Shown here piece after piece: positions 43,190 through 52,099 of a DNA stretch of 64,000 bases. The position numbers and the translations under genes are program-made. Numbering within the stretch: the stretch's first letter is position 1; every line of letters begins with the position of its first letter. The stretch is from Palauibacter sp965207805 (GTDB lineage Bacteria; Gemmatimonadota; Gemmatimonadetes; Palauibacterales; Palauibacteraceae), in assembly GCA_965207805.1 (NCBI GenBank), contig OZ242312.1, forward strand, positions 1,302,001 to 1,366,000. Direction: 5' to 3'. The notes beneath the pieces were generated by a model. The model ran no database searches. It worked only from the letters and a program-made list of their open reading frames with translations, and was not told the DNA's origin.

Positions 43190-43435
43190 GCCCGCTTGCC
43201 CGAAGACGCGGGCGCGGCGGAGGGGCCGCGCCCGCGCGATTCCCTCCCAAGGGTGTTGACGGCCACGGCTGAACGCGAATGCGGCGAGCACCTCGTCATG
43301 CCTCTGCGAGACGATGCGCCCGCCGCTGGGCTTCGGGATCAAGAAGCTGAAACGCCGCCGCCGACAGGTCTTTTGGCCCGGATCGGGAGCCGTCTCCGCC
43401 GGAGCCGGGCAACCGCGCTTGGGAGGCACTCCAAG

Positions 43436-43469
43436 GCTGGCTCACGACCGTTAGTGGTCGCGAGCCAGC
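43436..43469 (+). repeat. 14-bp-arm inverted repeat
   Basis: GCTGGCTCACGACC and GGTCGCGAGCCAGC pair with one mismatch around a 6-base loop GTTAGT. No T-run follows. It could be an integrase or regulator binding dyad, or the stem of an RNA. Confidence 0.5.
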
Positions 43470-43977
43470 GTACCCTCGGTATAACCGCGGGCTGGCGAGG
43501 GGTGCTCCGCCCCCTTCGATCCCCAGGACAAACCCCCGCCCCGGCAGCGTTCGCGGTTCGGGCGTCCGAAGGTTCCCCCCGGCGGCCCGTCACCGGATGT
43601 TCCGCCGTCGGCTTCGCGGCTGAGTCCGCGGAGTGACCGGCGAGGCGGCGTCGGCGGCGTTGCCACCGCTTCGGCGCCGGTCCCCCCGGCCTCCGGCACG
43701 GACTCCGTCCGTTCCTTCAGCCGGGGTCGAGTCCCTTCCCACCCCGGACGGAAGGAATCCCGTCCAAACGTCCCGGTCGGAGGGACGGGCTCCGCCCGCC
43801 CCGGAGACGGGGAGGACCGGCGGGCGCAGGGCTGGAGCGGGCCGGGGAGGCCGGTCCGCCGGTCTGGTCCCGCGAGCACGCCGATGGCGCGGCTTACGAA
43901 GTCCGGCCTCGGGCTTCCGGGACCGGGCCATGTCGGGCGGCCTCTTCTGGTGGCGCACGAAAGGTCGTGTCGGGGGT

Positions 43978-44053
43978 CTGGGGGCATCCCCCAGCCAGAG
44001 TTTTTGTGAAACAAAAGCACATCTGGCTCCTCCGAAACCCCGCAAACGCGGGG
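43978..44053 (+). other. Cluster of three hairpins before the integrase gene
   Basis: CTGGGGG-CAT-CCCCCAG (43978-43994), AGCCAGA...TCTGGCT (43993-44028) with an inner TTTTGT-GAA-ACAAAA stem, and CCCCGC-AAAC-GCGGGG (44038-44053), in 76 nt. Such density suggests a structured leader RNA, an attenuator (the second contains T5) or an element end. No known RNA family recognised. Confidence 0.5.
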
Positions 44054-44219
44054 CCGCTACGGAACCGCCGCGTCGAGCCCCTGAGCGGCGACTGCGACGG
44101 CCCGCGAGCCTCGGTCGCAATCACGCCATCGCGACCGGGTCCGCGAGTGGCGCAGAAGCCTCCTCTCCGCGATACTTCGTCGCGCAGATCGTGCAGTCCA
44201 TCGAGAGAGGAATCGAACG

Positions 44220-45425
44220 ATGGCACGCACGAAACGAAGCCGCCGGAGCTACGGCGCCGGCGAATGGGGCCGGAACCGGGTCAGGGTGTTCCCCGATCCC
44301 AAGACCGGCCTCTTCCAAGTCGAGTGGCGCGAGAACGGACGAAGGCGGAGCCGGTCCTTGGGTCACCGCGACTGGGCGAGGGCGAAGAAGCAGGCGGACG
44401 AGTTCGCCGCCGGATTCGCAAGCCCGAACCTGAAGGGCGAGGCGGAAGCCGAGCCCGAGCCTCTCGACCTTGGGACGCTATTTGACATCTACGGTGAGGA
44501 GGTGACGCCCACCAAAGGCGCACGGGCGCGGCGGCACGACCGGGCCGCTACGCACATGTTCCTCCGGCTATTCGGAAGGAACCGCAACCCGGCCACCCTG
44601 TCCCAAAGGGACTGGGACCGCTTCATCCGGGCACGGCGCGCGGGCAGAATCGGGGCGAGCGGCAAGCCCGTGGGCGATCGGATGGTCGAACACGACCTGA
44701 AGTTCCTGATCGCGGTTCTGAACTGGGCCGCGAGGTCGAGGGACGACCGGGGCCGCCTGCTCCTCGACAGGAACCCGCTGAAGGGCCTCAAGAAGCCGAC
44801 GGAAAGGAACCCGAACCGGGTCGTCCTCACCGAGGACGAATACCAAGCGATGCTGAAGGTGTCGCGGCGGGTCGGGTGGCGGTTCCATGTCGCCCTCGTG
44901 CTCGCGCACGAGACGGGGCACCGGATCGGCGCGATTCGCAACCTCAGGTGGGAAGACATCGACTTCGAGGGCCGGGCGATCCTTTGGCGGGCCGAGCACG
45001 ACAAGTCGGGACACGAGCATGTCACGCCCGTAACCGCCGAGACGCTCGAAGTTCTGGAGAGGGCGCGGAGGAATAACCCCGGACCCGCGGAAGCTCCGGT
45101 GCTGCCCGCGCCCCGCAATCCCTCGAAGTGCATGGGACCCGCGGTGGCCCAGGGGTGGTGGGTCCGGGCCGAGAGGCTGGCGGGGCTGGAGCCCAAGCGC
45201 GGAAGGGGCTGGCACTCGCTGCGGCGGAAGTTTGCCAGCGACCTGATGGATCAGCCGCTCAAGGTGCTCTGCGACCTCGGAGGCTGGAAGGAGTCCCGAA
45301 CGGTACTGCAATGCTATCAGCACGCCGACGAGGGACAGCTTCGGAAGGCTCTGGAAGCCCGCGGAAGGTCTCGCGGCCAGATCCGCAATCGGCGGGACTC
45401 AAACGGCTGGAATCCGCCCGGCTAA
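44220..45425 (+). CDS. Tyrosine-type site-specific recombinase (integrase)
   Basis: 401 residues. GAGAGAGG precedes the ATG. Catalytic residues of the family are all visible: R235 in GHRIGAIRNLRW, H332 and R335 in WHSLRRKF, W356 in GGWKESRTVLQC and Y366 in CYQHAD. An N-terminal SAM-like core-binding region lies at ~85-190 (Arg/Lys-rich). This is a phage/island-type integrase, not an XerC/D or integron IntI by its motifs. It indicates horizontal acquisition of this segment between the thioester reductase and the sulfotransferase. The other end of the element is not identified. Confidence 0.92.
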   Translation: MARTKRSRRSYGAGEWGRNRVRVFPDPKTGLFQVEWRENGRRRSRSLGHRDWARAKKQADEFAAGFASPNLKGEAEAEPEPLDLGTLFDIYGEEVTPTKGARARRHDRAATHMFLRLFGRNRNPATLSQRDWDRFIRARRAGRIGASGKPVGDRMVEHDLKFLIAVLNWAARSRDDRGRLLLDRNPLKGLKKPTERNPNRVVLTEDEYQAMLKVSRRVGWRFHVALVLAHETGHRIGAIRNLRWEDIDFEGRAILWRAEHDKSGHEHVTPVTAETLEVLERARRNNPGPAEAPVLPAPRNPSKCMGPAVAQGWWVRAERLAGLEPKRGRGWHSLRRKFASDLMDQPLKVLCDLGGWKESRTVLQCYQHADEGQLRKALEARGRSRGQIRNRRDSNGWNPPG

Positions 45426-45502
45426 TCTCGTAACATCAACGACCGCAACAAGATGTAAATCCATCAACGTCCGCCTGTCAGGCGCACGGGGACGAGTCTC
45501 CG

Positions 45503-46930
45503 ATGGCCCGCAGCTGGCCCCTGTTCGATCACTTCGCCCCCTATTGGTTCCGGGGCTCCGAAACGGTCCAGACGCTGCCGGTCTCCGACCGGGCCATTCG
45601 AGAGGACTGTCGTGGTGACATCAATTGGCCGGGTCCTCTCACCAGGTATGTCCGCTACAACCGCTGGGTCAGAGACCGTGAGGAAGAGTGGCCGCAGGCG
45701 ATTCCGCAGCTGGGGGTCAGCCTGGACAGCGTGCTGAACCAGGCCCGACTATACGCCAGGGACAACGGCGTGTCCTTCGACACCACCTATCCCGAGTGGA
45801 TGCTCGAGGGATTGGCCCGTCTCGTCGAGGGCTTCAACGCTCCCGAAGCCGGCCTGCTGGCAAAGCGGATCGGGCATTGCGTGTTCGACCTGTGCCGAAT
45901 ACTGCGCAACAACGCCGAACTGGCCGGAGAGCGCCTGCGGCTGCCGGAGATCGGGCGGCAGCCAATCGAACGGCCAGTGTTCATCGTGGGCATCAACAGG
46001 ACGGGCACGACCTTCCTGCACCGTCTATTGGCCCGCGACCGGCGGTTCTGGGCCTTGCGGGCCTACGAATACGTCGAGCCTGTCATTCCGGACGGCGGCT
46101 ACGCAACGGTCGCCGGCACTCCGCGGGATCCCCGCCGTATCAAGGCGGCGGACGTATTCGCAGCGGGGGGTATCGTAGATACTCTCGCGGGCCTTCACCA
46201 TGCCGGACTCGACGAACCGGAAGAGGATATCCCGGTCCTCAGGTTGTCGCTCAAGACATGGGTGTTCGCGACTCGATATCGGCTTCCCAAGTACGAGCGC
46301 TGGCTCGAGGAGAGCGGCACCCGCGAGGCCTACCACGTGCATCGCCGCACGATGCAGCACTACAACTATCAGCGAAGGGCCTGTAACCCGGGCAGCCAGG
46401 GCCAATGGATCTTCAAGATGCCGACCCATCTAATGGAACTGGGCGCCCTGCTTGAGGCATATCCCGACGCCCTGTTCATTCAGACGCATCGCGAACCCGT
46501 CGAATTCATGGGGTCCTGGTGCAGTCTGGTGGAGCGCTTCCGGTCGGAAATCAGCGAGCCGCGCCCCCGCAAGGAGCTCGGTACCGAACAACTGAGAGCG
46601 ATGAGTCGCATGCTTGACCGAGCGGTTGAGTTTCGGCGGTCGCACCCCGAACTGGAGCACCGCTGGCACGATGTGAGTTTCTACGATCTCGTCCGCGACC
46701 CCATCGGAGTTGTGGTCGGCATCTATCGTCGGTTCGGCTGGTCGATGGAGTCCGAGTCGATTGAGGCGATGAAAGCCTGGTTCTGGAAGCAGGACGAGCA
46801 ACGGCGCGCAGAGCAGCGGCACAAGTACGATATCGCGGACCACGGCCTGACGCGCGAAATGATCGACGAGGCGTTCGCGCGCTATCGCGATTTCCTGTCG
46901 GACGGCGGCCGCCGGGCTTCGCTCTTGTGA
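45503..46930 (+). CDS. PAPS-dependent sulfotransferase (Sulfotransfer_3 type)
   Basis: 475 residues. The 5'-phosphosulfate-binding loop is VFIVGINRTGTTFLHRLL (from residue ~159, T/S-rich P-loop variant) and the 3'-phosphate motif is THREP...S near residue 335. The ~150-residue N-terminal extension and overall length are typical of bacterial Sulfotransfer_3 members acting on lipids, alcohols or small metabolites. It would transfer sulfate from PAPS, which the cysD/cysNC genes in this window can supply. Overlaps the following SDR gene (GTGA), so the two act together. Substrate not predictable. No signal peptide: cytoplasmic. Confidence 0.88.
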   Translation: MARSWPLFDHFAPYWFRGSETVQTLPVSDRAIREDCRGDINWPGPLTRYVRYNRWVRDREEEWPQAIPQLGVSLDSVLNQARLYARDNGVSFDTTYPEWMLEGLARLVEGFNAPEAGLLAKRIGHCVFDLCRILRNNAELAGERLRLPEIGRQPIERPVFIVGINRTGTTFLHRLLARDRRFWALRAYEYVEPVIPDGGYATVAGTPRDPRRIKAADVFAAGGIVDTLAGLHHAGLDEPEEDIPVLRLSLKTWVFATRYRLPKYERWLEESGTREAYHVHRRTMQHYNYQRRACNPGSQGQWIFKMPTHLMELGALLEAYPDALFIQTHREPVEFMGSWCSLVERFRSEISEPRPRKELGTEQLRAMSRMLDRAVEFRRSHPELEHRWHDVSFYDLVRDPIGVVVGIYRRFGWSMESESIEAMKAWFWKQDEQRRAEQRHKYDIADHGLTREMIDEAFARYRDFLSDGGRRASLL

Positions 46931-48033
46931 CACCCCGCCGGCGGTGGCCACCGCGCGGGCCGGTGCTCGTCACGGGCGCGAACGGCTATATCGCATCCTG
47001 GCTGGTGAAGAGGCTTCTGGAACTGGGTTTCGATGTCCACGGGACCGTGCGCGATCCCCGGGATCCCGGGAGAACCGGCCACCTGCGGACGATCGCCCGG
47101 GACTGTCCCGGGACGCTGTCCCTGTTTCGCGCCGACCTCCTCGATCCCAAAGGGTTCGACGAGGCGATGGCCGGCTGCCCGCTGGTCTTCCACACCGCGT
47201 CCCCGCTCATCGTGCGCGACGTCGACGATCCGGTGCGCGATCTCATCGAGCCCGCGACACGCGGCACGCGCCACGTACTGGAGGCCGCCGACCGGACGCC
47301 CGCGGTCCGGCGCGTGGTGCTGACTTCCAGCATCGTGGCGATCTACGGAGACGCGGCAGACCTCGAGCAGATCGAGGCGGACCGGTTCGACGAGAGCCAC
47401 TGGAACACCACCAGCCACGAAGGCCACCAGCCCTATTCCTACTCCAAGACACTGTCGGAGCGGCTGGCCTGGAAAATGGCGGAGGAACAGTCCCGGTGGG
47501 ATCTGGTGGTTGTGAATCCCGGGCTGGTCCTCGGGCCCGGCCTCAGCCGAAACACGAACGCCGAAGGGGTCCTGATCATGCGCGATCTGGGAAACGGCGC
47601 TCATCGCGTCGGCGCGCCCGAACTGGAGTTCGCCATCGTCGATGTCCGGGATGTTGCGGAGGGTCACCTGCAGGCGGGTCTCATCCCGGAGGCGGAGGGA
47701 CGCCACATCCTGGTCAGCGAGACGCGCAGCCTGATCGAAATCGCCGGGATCCTGCGGGACCGCTTCGGCGATGGCTTCCCTCTGCCCCGGGGCACGGTGC
47801 CCAATGCGATGGCCATCGGGTACGCGCCGCTGGGCGGGATCCCCCGCGCCGTGGCGAAGCGCAACGTGGGGTATCTCCTGAGGTTCGAGAACGCGCGCGC
47901 CCGGACCGGTCTCGGCATCGCCTTTCGTCCCGTCGAGGAGACCATTACGAGCCACTTCCAGCAACTGCTAGACGACGGCCTCGTCTCCACGCCCCGAGGC
48001 GGCCGCCGGGACCGAACGCGAGCGTCACGCTGA
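46927..48033 (+). CDS. NAD(P)-dependent epimerase/reductase, extended SDR
   Basis: 368 residues from a GTG overlapping the sulfotransferase stop. The NAD(P)-binding motif VLVTGANGYIASWL is at 13-26, catalytic YSYSK near 175, with VVLTSS. DFR/3-beta-HSD-like subfamily (dihydroflavonol reductase pattern, VVNPGLVLGPGL). Reduces or oxidises a carbonyl or alcohol of a substrate of unknown identity; with the thioester reductase and sulfotransferase it could tailor the PKS product. Converges with the aldehyde dehydrogenase, 2 bp apart. Confidence 0.88.
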   Translation: MTPRRRWPPRGPVLVTGANGYIASWLVKRLLELGFDVHGTVRDPRDPGRTGHLRTIARDCPGTLSLFRADLLDPKGFDEAMAGCPLVFHTASPLIVRDVDDPVRDLIEPATRGTRHVLEAADRTPAVRRVVLTSSIVAIYGDAADLEQIEADRFDESHWNTTSHEGHQPYSYSKTLSERLAWKMAEEQSRWDLVVVNPGLVLGPGLSRNTNAEGVLIMRDLGNGAHRVGAPELEFAIVDVRDVAEGHLQAGLIPEAEGRHILVSETRSLIEIAGILRDRFGDGFPLPRGTVPNAMAIGYAPLGGIPRAVAKRNVGYLLRFENARARTGLGIAFRPVEETITSHFQQLLDDGLVSTPRGGRRDRTRASR

Positions 48034-48035
48034 AG

Positions 48036-49403
48036 TCAGTCGCCGACCCACACCGTCTTCACGTTCACGAACTCGCGGATCGCGTGGGGGCCGAGTTCCC
48101 GCCCGTAGCCTGAGCGTTTGACGCCGCCGAAGGGGACGCGGGGATCGGAGGCGGACATCCCGTTGATGAAGACGCCGCCGGCCTCCAGGTCGCGGACGGC
48201 CCGGGCCCGTTCCTCCGGATCGTTCGTCCAGATGGCGGAGCAGAGGCCGAACTCTGTCGCGTTCGCGCGCTCGATGGCCTCGTCGATGTCGGCGACCGGG
48301 AAGATGCTGGCCACCGGACCGAAGATCTCGTCATCCGTGGCGGGAGATCCGTCCGGGACGTCGGTGAGCACGGTGGGCTCGTAGAACCACCCGCGCCGGT
48401 CGGGTACGCGCCCGCCCGCGGCCACCCGGGCGCCGGCCGCCACGGTGGCCTCCACCTGCTCCGCGACACTGTCCCTCAGGTCGCGGCGGGCCAGCGGTCC
48501 GATTTCGACCTCGGGCTCCTTCGGATCGCCGACCCGGAGCGCCGACACGCGTTCGACGAGCCGCTCCGTGAACTCGTCGACGATCGAACTCTGCACGAGC
48601 ATCCGCTTGGCGGCGATGCACGACTGGCCGTTGTTCCACATGCGGGCATCGACGGCGGTCGCGACGGCCCGGTCGAGGTCCGCGCTCTCCATGACGATGA
48701 AGGGATCGCTGCCGCCGAGTTCGAGTACGGTCGTCTTGATGCGGCGTCCCGCCTCGGCCGCGAGCGCGGAGCCGGCCGCGACGGAGCCTGTGAGCGAGGC
48801 GGCCTGCACGGTCGGGTCGTCGAGCACGCGCGGGATGTCCTCGACTTCGACGAAGACGTTCTGGAATACGCCGTCGGGGAAGCCGGCGCGCGAGAACAGT
48901 CCCTCGAGCGCGACCGCGCACTGCGGCACGTTGGGCGAATGCTTGAGCAGGAAGACGTTGCCGGCCAGCACCGTCGGCACCGCGGAGCGCATGGCCTGCC
49001 AGAACGGGAAGTTCCACGGCATGATCCCGAGCACCGCGCCCAGGGGATGGTACTCGACCCAGCAGTGTGTGCCGGTGGACTCGAAGCGCTCCGGCGCCAG
49101 GTGCACGGGCCCGTGCTCCGCGTAGTACCGGCACACCCAGGCGCACTTTTCCGCCTCGGCGACGGCGCTGGCGAGCGGCTTGCCCATCTCGCGCGTCATC
49201 AGCAGGCCGTACGCCGCCTTGCCCCGCTCGACGAGGTCCGCCAGCGCGAGGAGACGTTCGGCCCTCTCCGCTACCGGCACCCGCCGCCACAACTCGAACG
49301 CGTCCCGCGCCCGGCCGATCGCGGCGTCGACGCCGTCCCCATCCAGAGCCGGAAACGCGGCGAGCCGCTCCTCCGTGGTCGGATCTACGCTTTCGAAGGG
49401 CAT
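48036..49403 (-). CDS. NAD(P)-dependent aldehyde dehydrogenase, succinate-semialdehyde type
   Basis: 455 residues from ATG 49403 (MPFESVDP; GAGG sits 6 nt upstream; the ATG at 49418 is less likely). ALDH motifs: PWNFPFWQ (Asn catalytic region), LTGSVAAGS (cofactor), ELGGSDPFIV (catalytic Glu), NGQSCIAAKR (catalytic Cys) and EIFGPVASI. Sequence resembles the GabD2/Sad group (FINGMSASDPRVPFGGVKRSGYGRELG). Likely oxidises succinate semialdehyde or another short aldehyde. Not obviously linked to the neighbouring sulfotransferase unit, with which it converges. Confidence 0.93.
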   Translation of the reverse strand: MPFESVDPTTEERLAAFPALDGDGVDAAIGRARDAFELWRRVPVAERAERLLALADLVERGKAAYGLLMTREMGKPLASAVAEAEKCAWVCRYYAEHGPVHLAPERFESTGTHCWVEYHPLGAVLGIMPWNFPFWQAMRSAVPTVLAGNVFLLKHSPNVPQCAVALEGLFSRAGFPDGVFQNVFVEVEDIPRVLDDPTVQAASLTGSVAAGSALAAEAGRRIKTTVLELGGSDPFIVMESADLDRAVATAVDARMWNNGQSCIAAKRMLVQSSIVDEFTERLVERVSALRVGDPKEPEVEIGPLARRDLRDSVAEQVEATVAAGARVAAGGRVPDRRGWFYEPTVLTDVPDGSPATDDEIFGPVASIFPVADIDEAIERANATEFGLCSAIWTNDPEERARAVRDLEAGGVFINGMSASDPRVPFGGVKRSGYGRELGPHAIREFVNVKTVWVGD

Positions 49404-49529
49404 CTCGTCCTCTCTCACGAGACATTACCATTAGCAGGCTGCGGCAAACCCCCGCGGCCCGCCAAGCGAAATCGTCCGGTCTGGGAGCTTGAGCCGCAAG
49501 CCCCGGCCGGAGCTGCCCAGGAGCCGTGC

Positions 49530-50381
49530 GTGACCGAAGCCGACGCTGTGGCCGACGCTGTGACCGACACCGCCGCTGCCGCGGATGCTTTCGAGGCGGA
49601 TCTCGCTCGGGATCTGCTGGCCGCCCGCGACAGGCGTGAAACGATCCGGCCGCCGACACAGAGCAGCGAAGAGTTCGGTCTCGACCGGGCCTATCGCGTC
49701 GGTGCTGCGCTCGACCGCCGCCTTCGGGAACGCGGATACGGTCTGTTGGGCTGCAAGGTCGGGTTCACGAACCGGGCGATCTGGCCGCGCTTCGGGCTCG
49801 ATGAGCCGATCCTCGGCCCCATCTACGCTCGAACGCTGCGCCTGGCGAGACCGGTGGCAGAGGTCTCGCTGGCGGCGTTCCGCGCCCCGATGATCGAAGT
49901 GGAGGTCGTCTTCGGCATCGAACCTGAACCGGACGCGCCCAACGGCGGCCGGCCGAGCTGGATCGCGCTCGGATTCGAGATCGTCGACTGTCACTACCCG
50001 GACTGGCACCTCACGCCCGCGGATTCGGTCGCCGACTTCGGGCTCCACGGCGCGCTCATCGTCGGCCGGCCGGTCAACCGGGAGATGCCGGATTTCGACG
50101 AACGGGTGGCCCGCCTCGACCGGCTCGAGGTCCGGCTCCTGCGAAACGAGACACTCGTGGCGCGCGGGCGGGGAAGCGATGTCCTCGGGCATCCGCTCGA
50201 GGCGCTGAAGGTCGTGCCGCGGCTGTGGCCGCGCTTCGGCGGTGCCGGGATCCCGGAACACGGCCTGGTCGTGAGCACGGGGACGATGACCCCGCTCGAG
50301 CCGTTGTCCGCCCGCGAGATGTGGCGGGTGGAGGCGAAGGGCGTGGACCTCCCGGGTCTCGAAATCGTGCTGACCGACTGA
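49530..50381 (+). CDS. 2-keto-4-pentenoate hydratase / FAH-family enzyme
   Basis: 283 residues from GTG 49530 (AGGAG lies 6 nt upstream). Residues ~35-280 match the MhpD/hydratase fold: DRAYRVGAALDRRLRERGYGLLGCKVGFTN, MIEVEVVFGIE, IALGFEIVDCHYPDW, GLHGALIVG and LRNETLVARGRGSDVLGHPLEALKVVP, with acidic metal ligands in EVEVVFGIE. Typically these hydrate 2-oxopent-4-enoate or decarboxylate oxalocrotonate in aromatic meta-cleavage; other substrates are possible. Divergent from the aldehyde dehydrogenase, with a 126-bp spacer that likely holds both promoters. Confidence 0.85.
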   Translation: MTEADAVADAVTDTAAAADAFEADLARDLLAARDRRETIRPPTQSSEEFGLDRAYRVGAALDRRLRERGYGLLGCKVGFTNRAIWPRFGLDEPILGPIYARTLRLARPVAEVSLAAFRAPMIEVEVVFGIEPEPDAPNGGRPSWIALGFEIVDCHYPDWHLTPADSVADFGLHGALIVGRPVNREMPDFDERVARLDRLEVRLLRNETLVARGRGSDVLGHPLEALKVVPRLWPRFGGAGIPEHGLVVSTGTMTPLEPLSAREMWRVEAKGVDLPGLEIVLTD

Positions 50382-50518
50382 CGGACCGGTTCAACGGGCT
50401 TGCCCGGTCCGGCGCGACGGTGGAACATAGGCCTGCCGGCAGCGCCATGTGACCGGAGACCGCCGGCCCGCGCGAGCGCGAGGCCGCGACCGCACCGACC
50501 CTCTCACGGGGAGCAGGC

Positions 50519-52099
50519 ATGCCAGACTCCGCCGCGAACGGCGGCAGCCCGACCGGCCGCTGGGCAAAGGTCATCGATCACACGCGCTGTATCGGCTGCC
50601 ACGCCTGCACGACGGCCTGCAAGTCCGAGAACGAGGTCCCGCTCGGCGTCACCCGTACCTACGTGAAGTACGCCGACGTGGGGACCTTCCCGGCGGCGCG
50701 GCGCGCCTTCCAGGTCACGCGCTGCAACCAGTGCGACGATGCGCCGTGCACGACCGCCTGCCCCACGCAGGCCATGTTCCGCCGCCCCGACGGGATCGTG
50801 GACTTCGACAAGTCGATCTGCATCGGCTGCAAGGCGTGCATCGCCGCCTGTCCCTATGACGCGATCTTCATCAACCCGGACGACCATTCGGCGGAGAAGT
50901 GCAACTTCTGCGCTCACCGCATCGACATGGGGCTGGAGCCCGCCTGCGTGACGGTATGCCCGACGGAGGCGATCATCGTCGGCGACCTCGACGACCCGGA
51001 ATCGAAGGTCTCGCAGTACGTGGGGCGCGACCCGGTGAGCGTCCGGCGGCCCGAGAAGGAGACCCACCCGAAGCTGTTCTACAAGGGCGCGCACCAGGCG
51101 ACGCTCGATCCGCTGGCCGCCGTTCGCCCCGGCGGCGGGCTGTACATGTGGAGCGAGCAGCCCGAGGGCCCGCACGAGGTCGGCTCGGGCCAGCCGCATC
51201 CGATGGGAACGGACGGGCGACACGGCCCGAACTCCTCGGCCGCCGCGATTCTCTCCTACGATGTCTCGCACACCGCGCCGTGGGACTGGCGCGTGAGCCT
51301 GTACACGCTCACCAAGGGGGTCTCCGCCGGCGTGTATCTCGCGGTGCTCCTTCTCTGCCTGCTGGGCGGGCTCGCGTGGCAGGGCGGGACCTGGCTCACG
51401 CTCACGCCGCTCCTCGGCCTGGCCGCGCTCGCGCTCACCGGCGGGTTGCTGATCTGGGACCTCGAGCACCCGAAGCGCTTCTTCCTCATCTTCACGAGAC
51501 CCCACATGAAGAGCTGGCTCGTGCGGGGGGCGTTCGTAATCGCGGGCTACGGCGCGGCGCTGACCGCACACCTCGCGGCGGCGCTGATCGGCGGCGCCGA
51601 GGCCGCGGAGACGACGCGCTGGATGGCGTGGGCGGGGGCGCCCCTGGCCGGCATGACCGCGGTCTACACGGCCTACCTGTTCGCGCAGGCCCGGGCGCGC
51701 GATCTGTGGCAAAATCCGCTCCTGCCGCCGCACTTTCTCGTACAGGCGCTGCTGGCCGGAGGCGCGGCGCTGATGCTGTTTCCGTCGCTCGGCGGCTCCG
51801 CCGCGCTGGGCCGGCTCGTGGGGCTCACGGCCGCCGCGCACCTCCTGCTCGTGCTCGCCGAACTCACGCTCACGCACGCGACGGCCCACGCCGCCCTCGC
51901 CGCCCGGAACATGGTGCGCGGCCGCTACGCCCCGTGGTTCTGGAGCGGCATCCTGCTCGTGACGCTGGCGGCTGTCCTCACGGTGAGCCCGCTCAGCGGC
52001 GCCTGGGTCGCTCCGCTCATCGGCATCGCCGCCCTCGCGGGACTCCTCGCGCACGAGCACGCGTACGTGCAGGCCGGCCAGTCCGTGCCCCTCGCATGA
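50519..52099 (+). CDS. Fused 4Fe-4S electron-transfer and NrfD-type membrane subunit
   Basis: 526 residues. Residues ~15-180 have four ferredoxin clusters (CIGCHACTTACKSEN, CNQCDDAPCTTACPT, CIGCKACIAACPYD, CNFCAHRI...CVTVCPT), the PsrB/SoeB/DmsB layout. Residues ~255-520 hold about eight hydrophobic helices of the PsrC/NrfD quinone-linked anchor. The two parts are usually separate genes, so this is a gene fusion. It accepts electrons between the Mo subunit (next gene, ATGA overlap) and the quinone pool. Because neither subunit has a signal peptide, the catalytic site probably faces the cytoplasm. Confidence 0.88.
   Translation: MPDSAANGGSPTGRWAKVIDHTRCIGCHACTTACKSENEVPLGVTRTYVKYADVGTFPAARRAFQVTRCNQCDDAPCTTACPTQAMFRRPDGIVDFDKSICIGCKACIAACPYDAIFINPDDHSAEKCNFCAHRIDMGLEPACVTVCPTEAIIVGDLDDPESKVSQYVGRDPVSVRRPEKETHPKLFYKGAHQATLDPLAAVRPGGGLYMWSEQPEGPHEVGSGQPHPMGTDGRHGPNSSAAAILSYDVSHTAPWDWRVSLYTLTKGVSAGVYLAVLLLCLLGGLAWQGGTWLTLTPLLGLAALALTGGLLIWDLEHPKRFFLIFTRPHMKSWLVRGAFVIAGYGAALTAHLAAALIGGAEAAETTRWMAWAGAPLAGMTAVYTAYLFAQARARDLWQNPLLPPHFLVQALLAGGAALMLFPSLGGSAALGRLVGLTAAAHLLLVLAELTLTHATAHAALAARNMVRGRYAPWFWSGILLVTLAAVLTVSPLSGAWVAPLIGIAALAGLLAHEHAYVQAGQSVPLA

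Larger units (their letters stand above)
43190..44219 (+). other. 1-kb region without supported genes, several hairpins
   Basis: Long open frames exist on both strands, but their translations are Arg/Pro/Gly-rich without domain features, as expected for random GC-rich DNA. A 14-base-arm hairpin lies at 43436-43469 (GCTGGCTCACGACC, loop GTTAGT, one mismatch). A group of three hairpins lies at 43978-44053. The last part is the leader of the integrase gene. This is plausibly the attachment or regulatory region of a mobile element. Confidence 0.5.

Noticed and set aside
43451..44020. Open frames on both strands in the 43.2-44.2 kb region
   Set aside because: Overlapping on several frames, rich in Arg/Pro/Ser, no start signals or domains; treated as non-coding.
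43978..44053. Integron attC site
   Set aside because: The hairpins lack the RYYYAAC and GTTRRRY core motifs, and the neighbouring integrase is not IntI-like.
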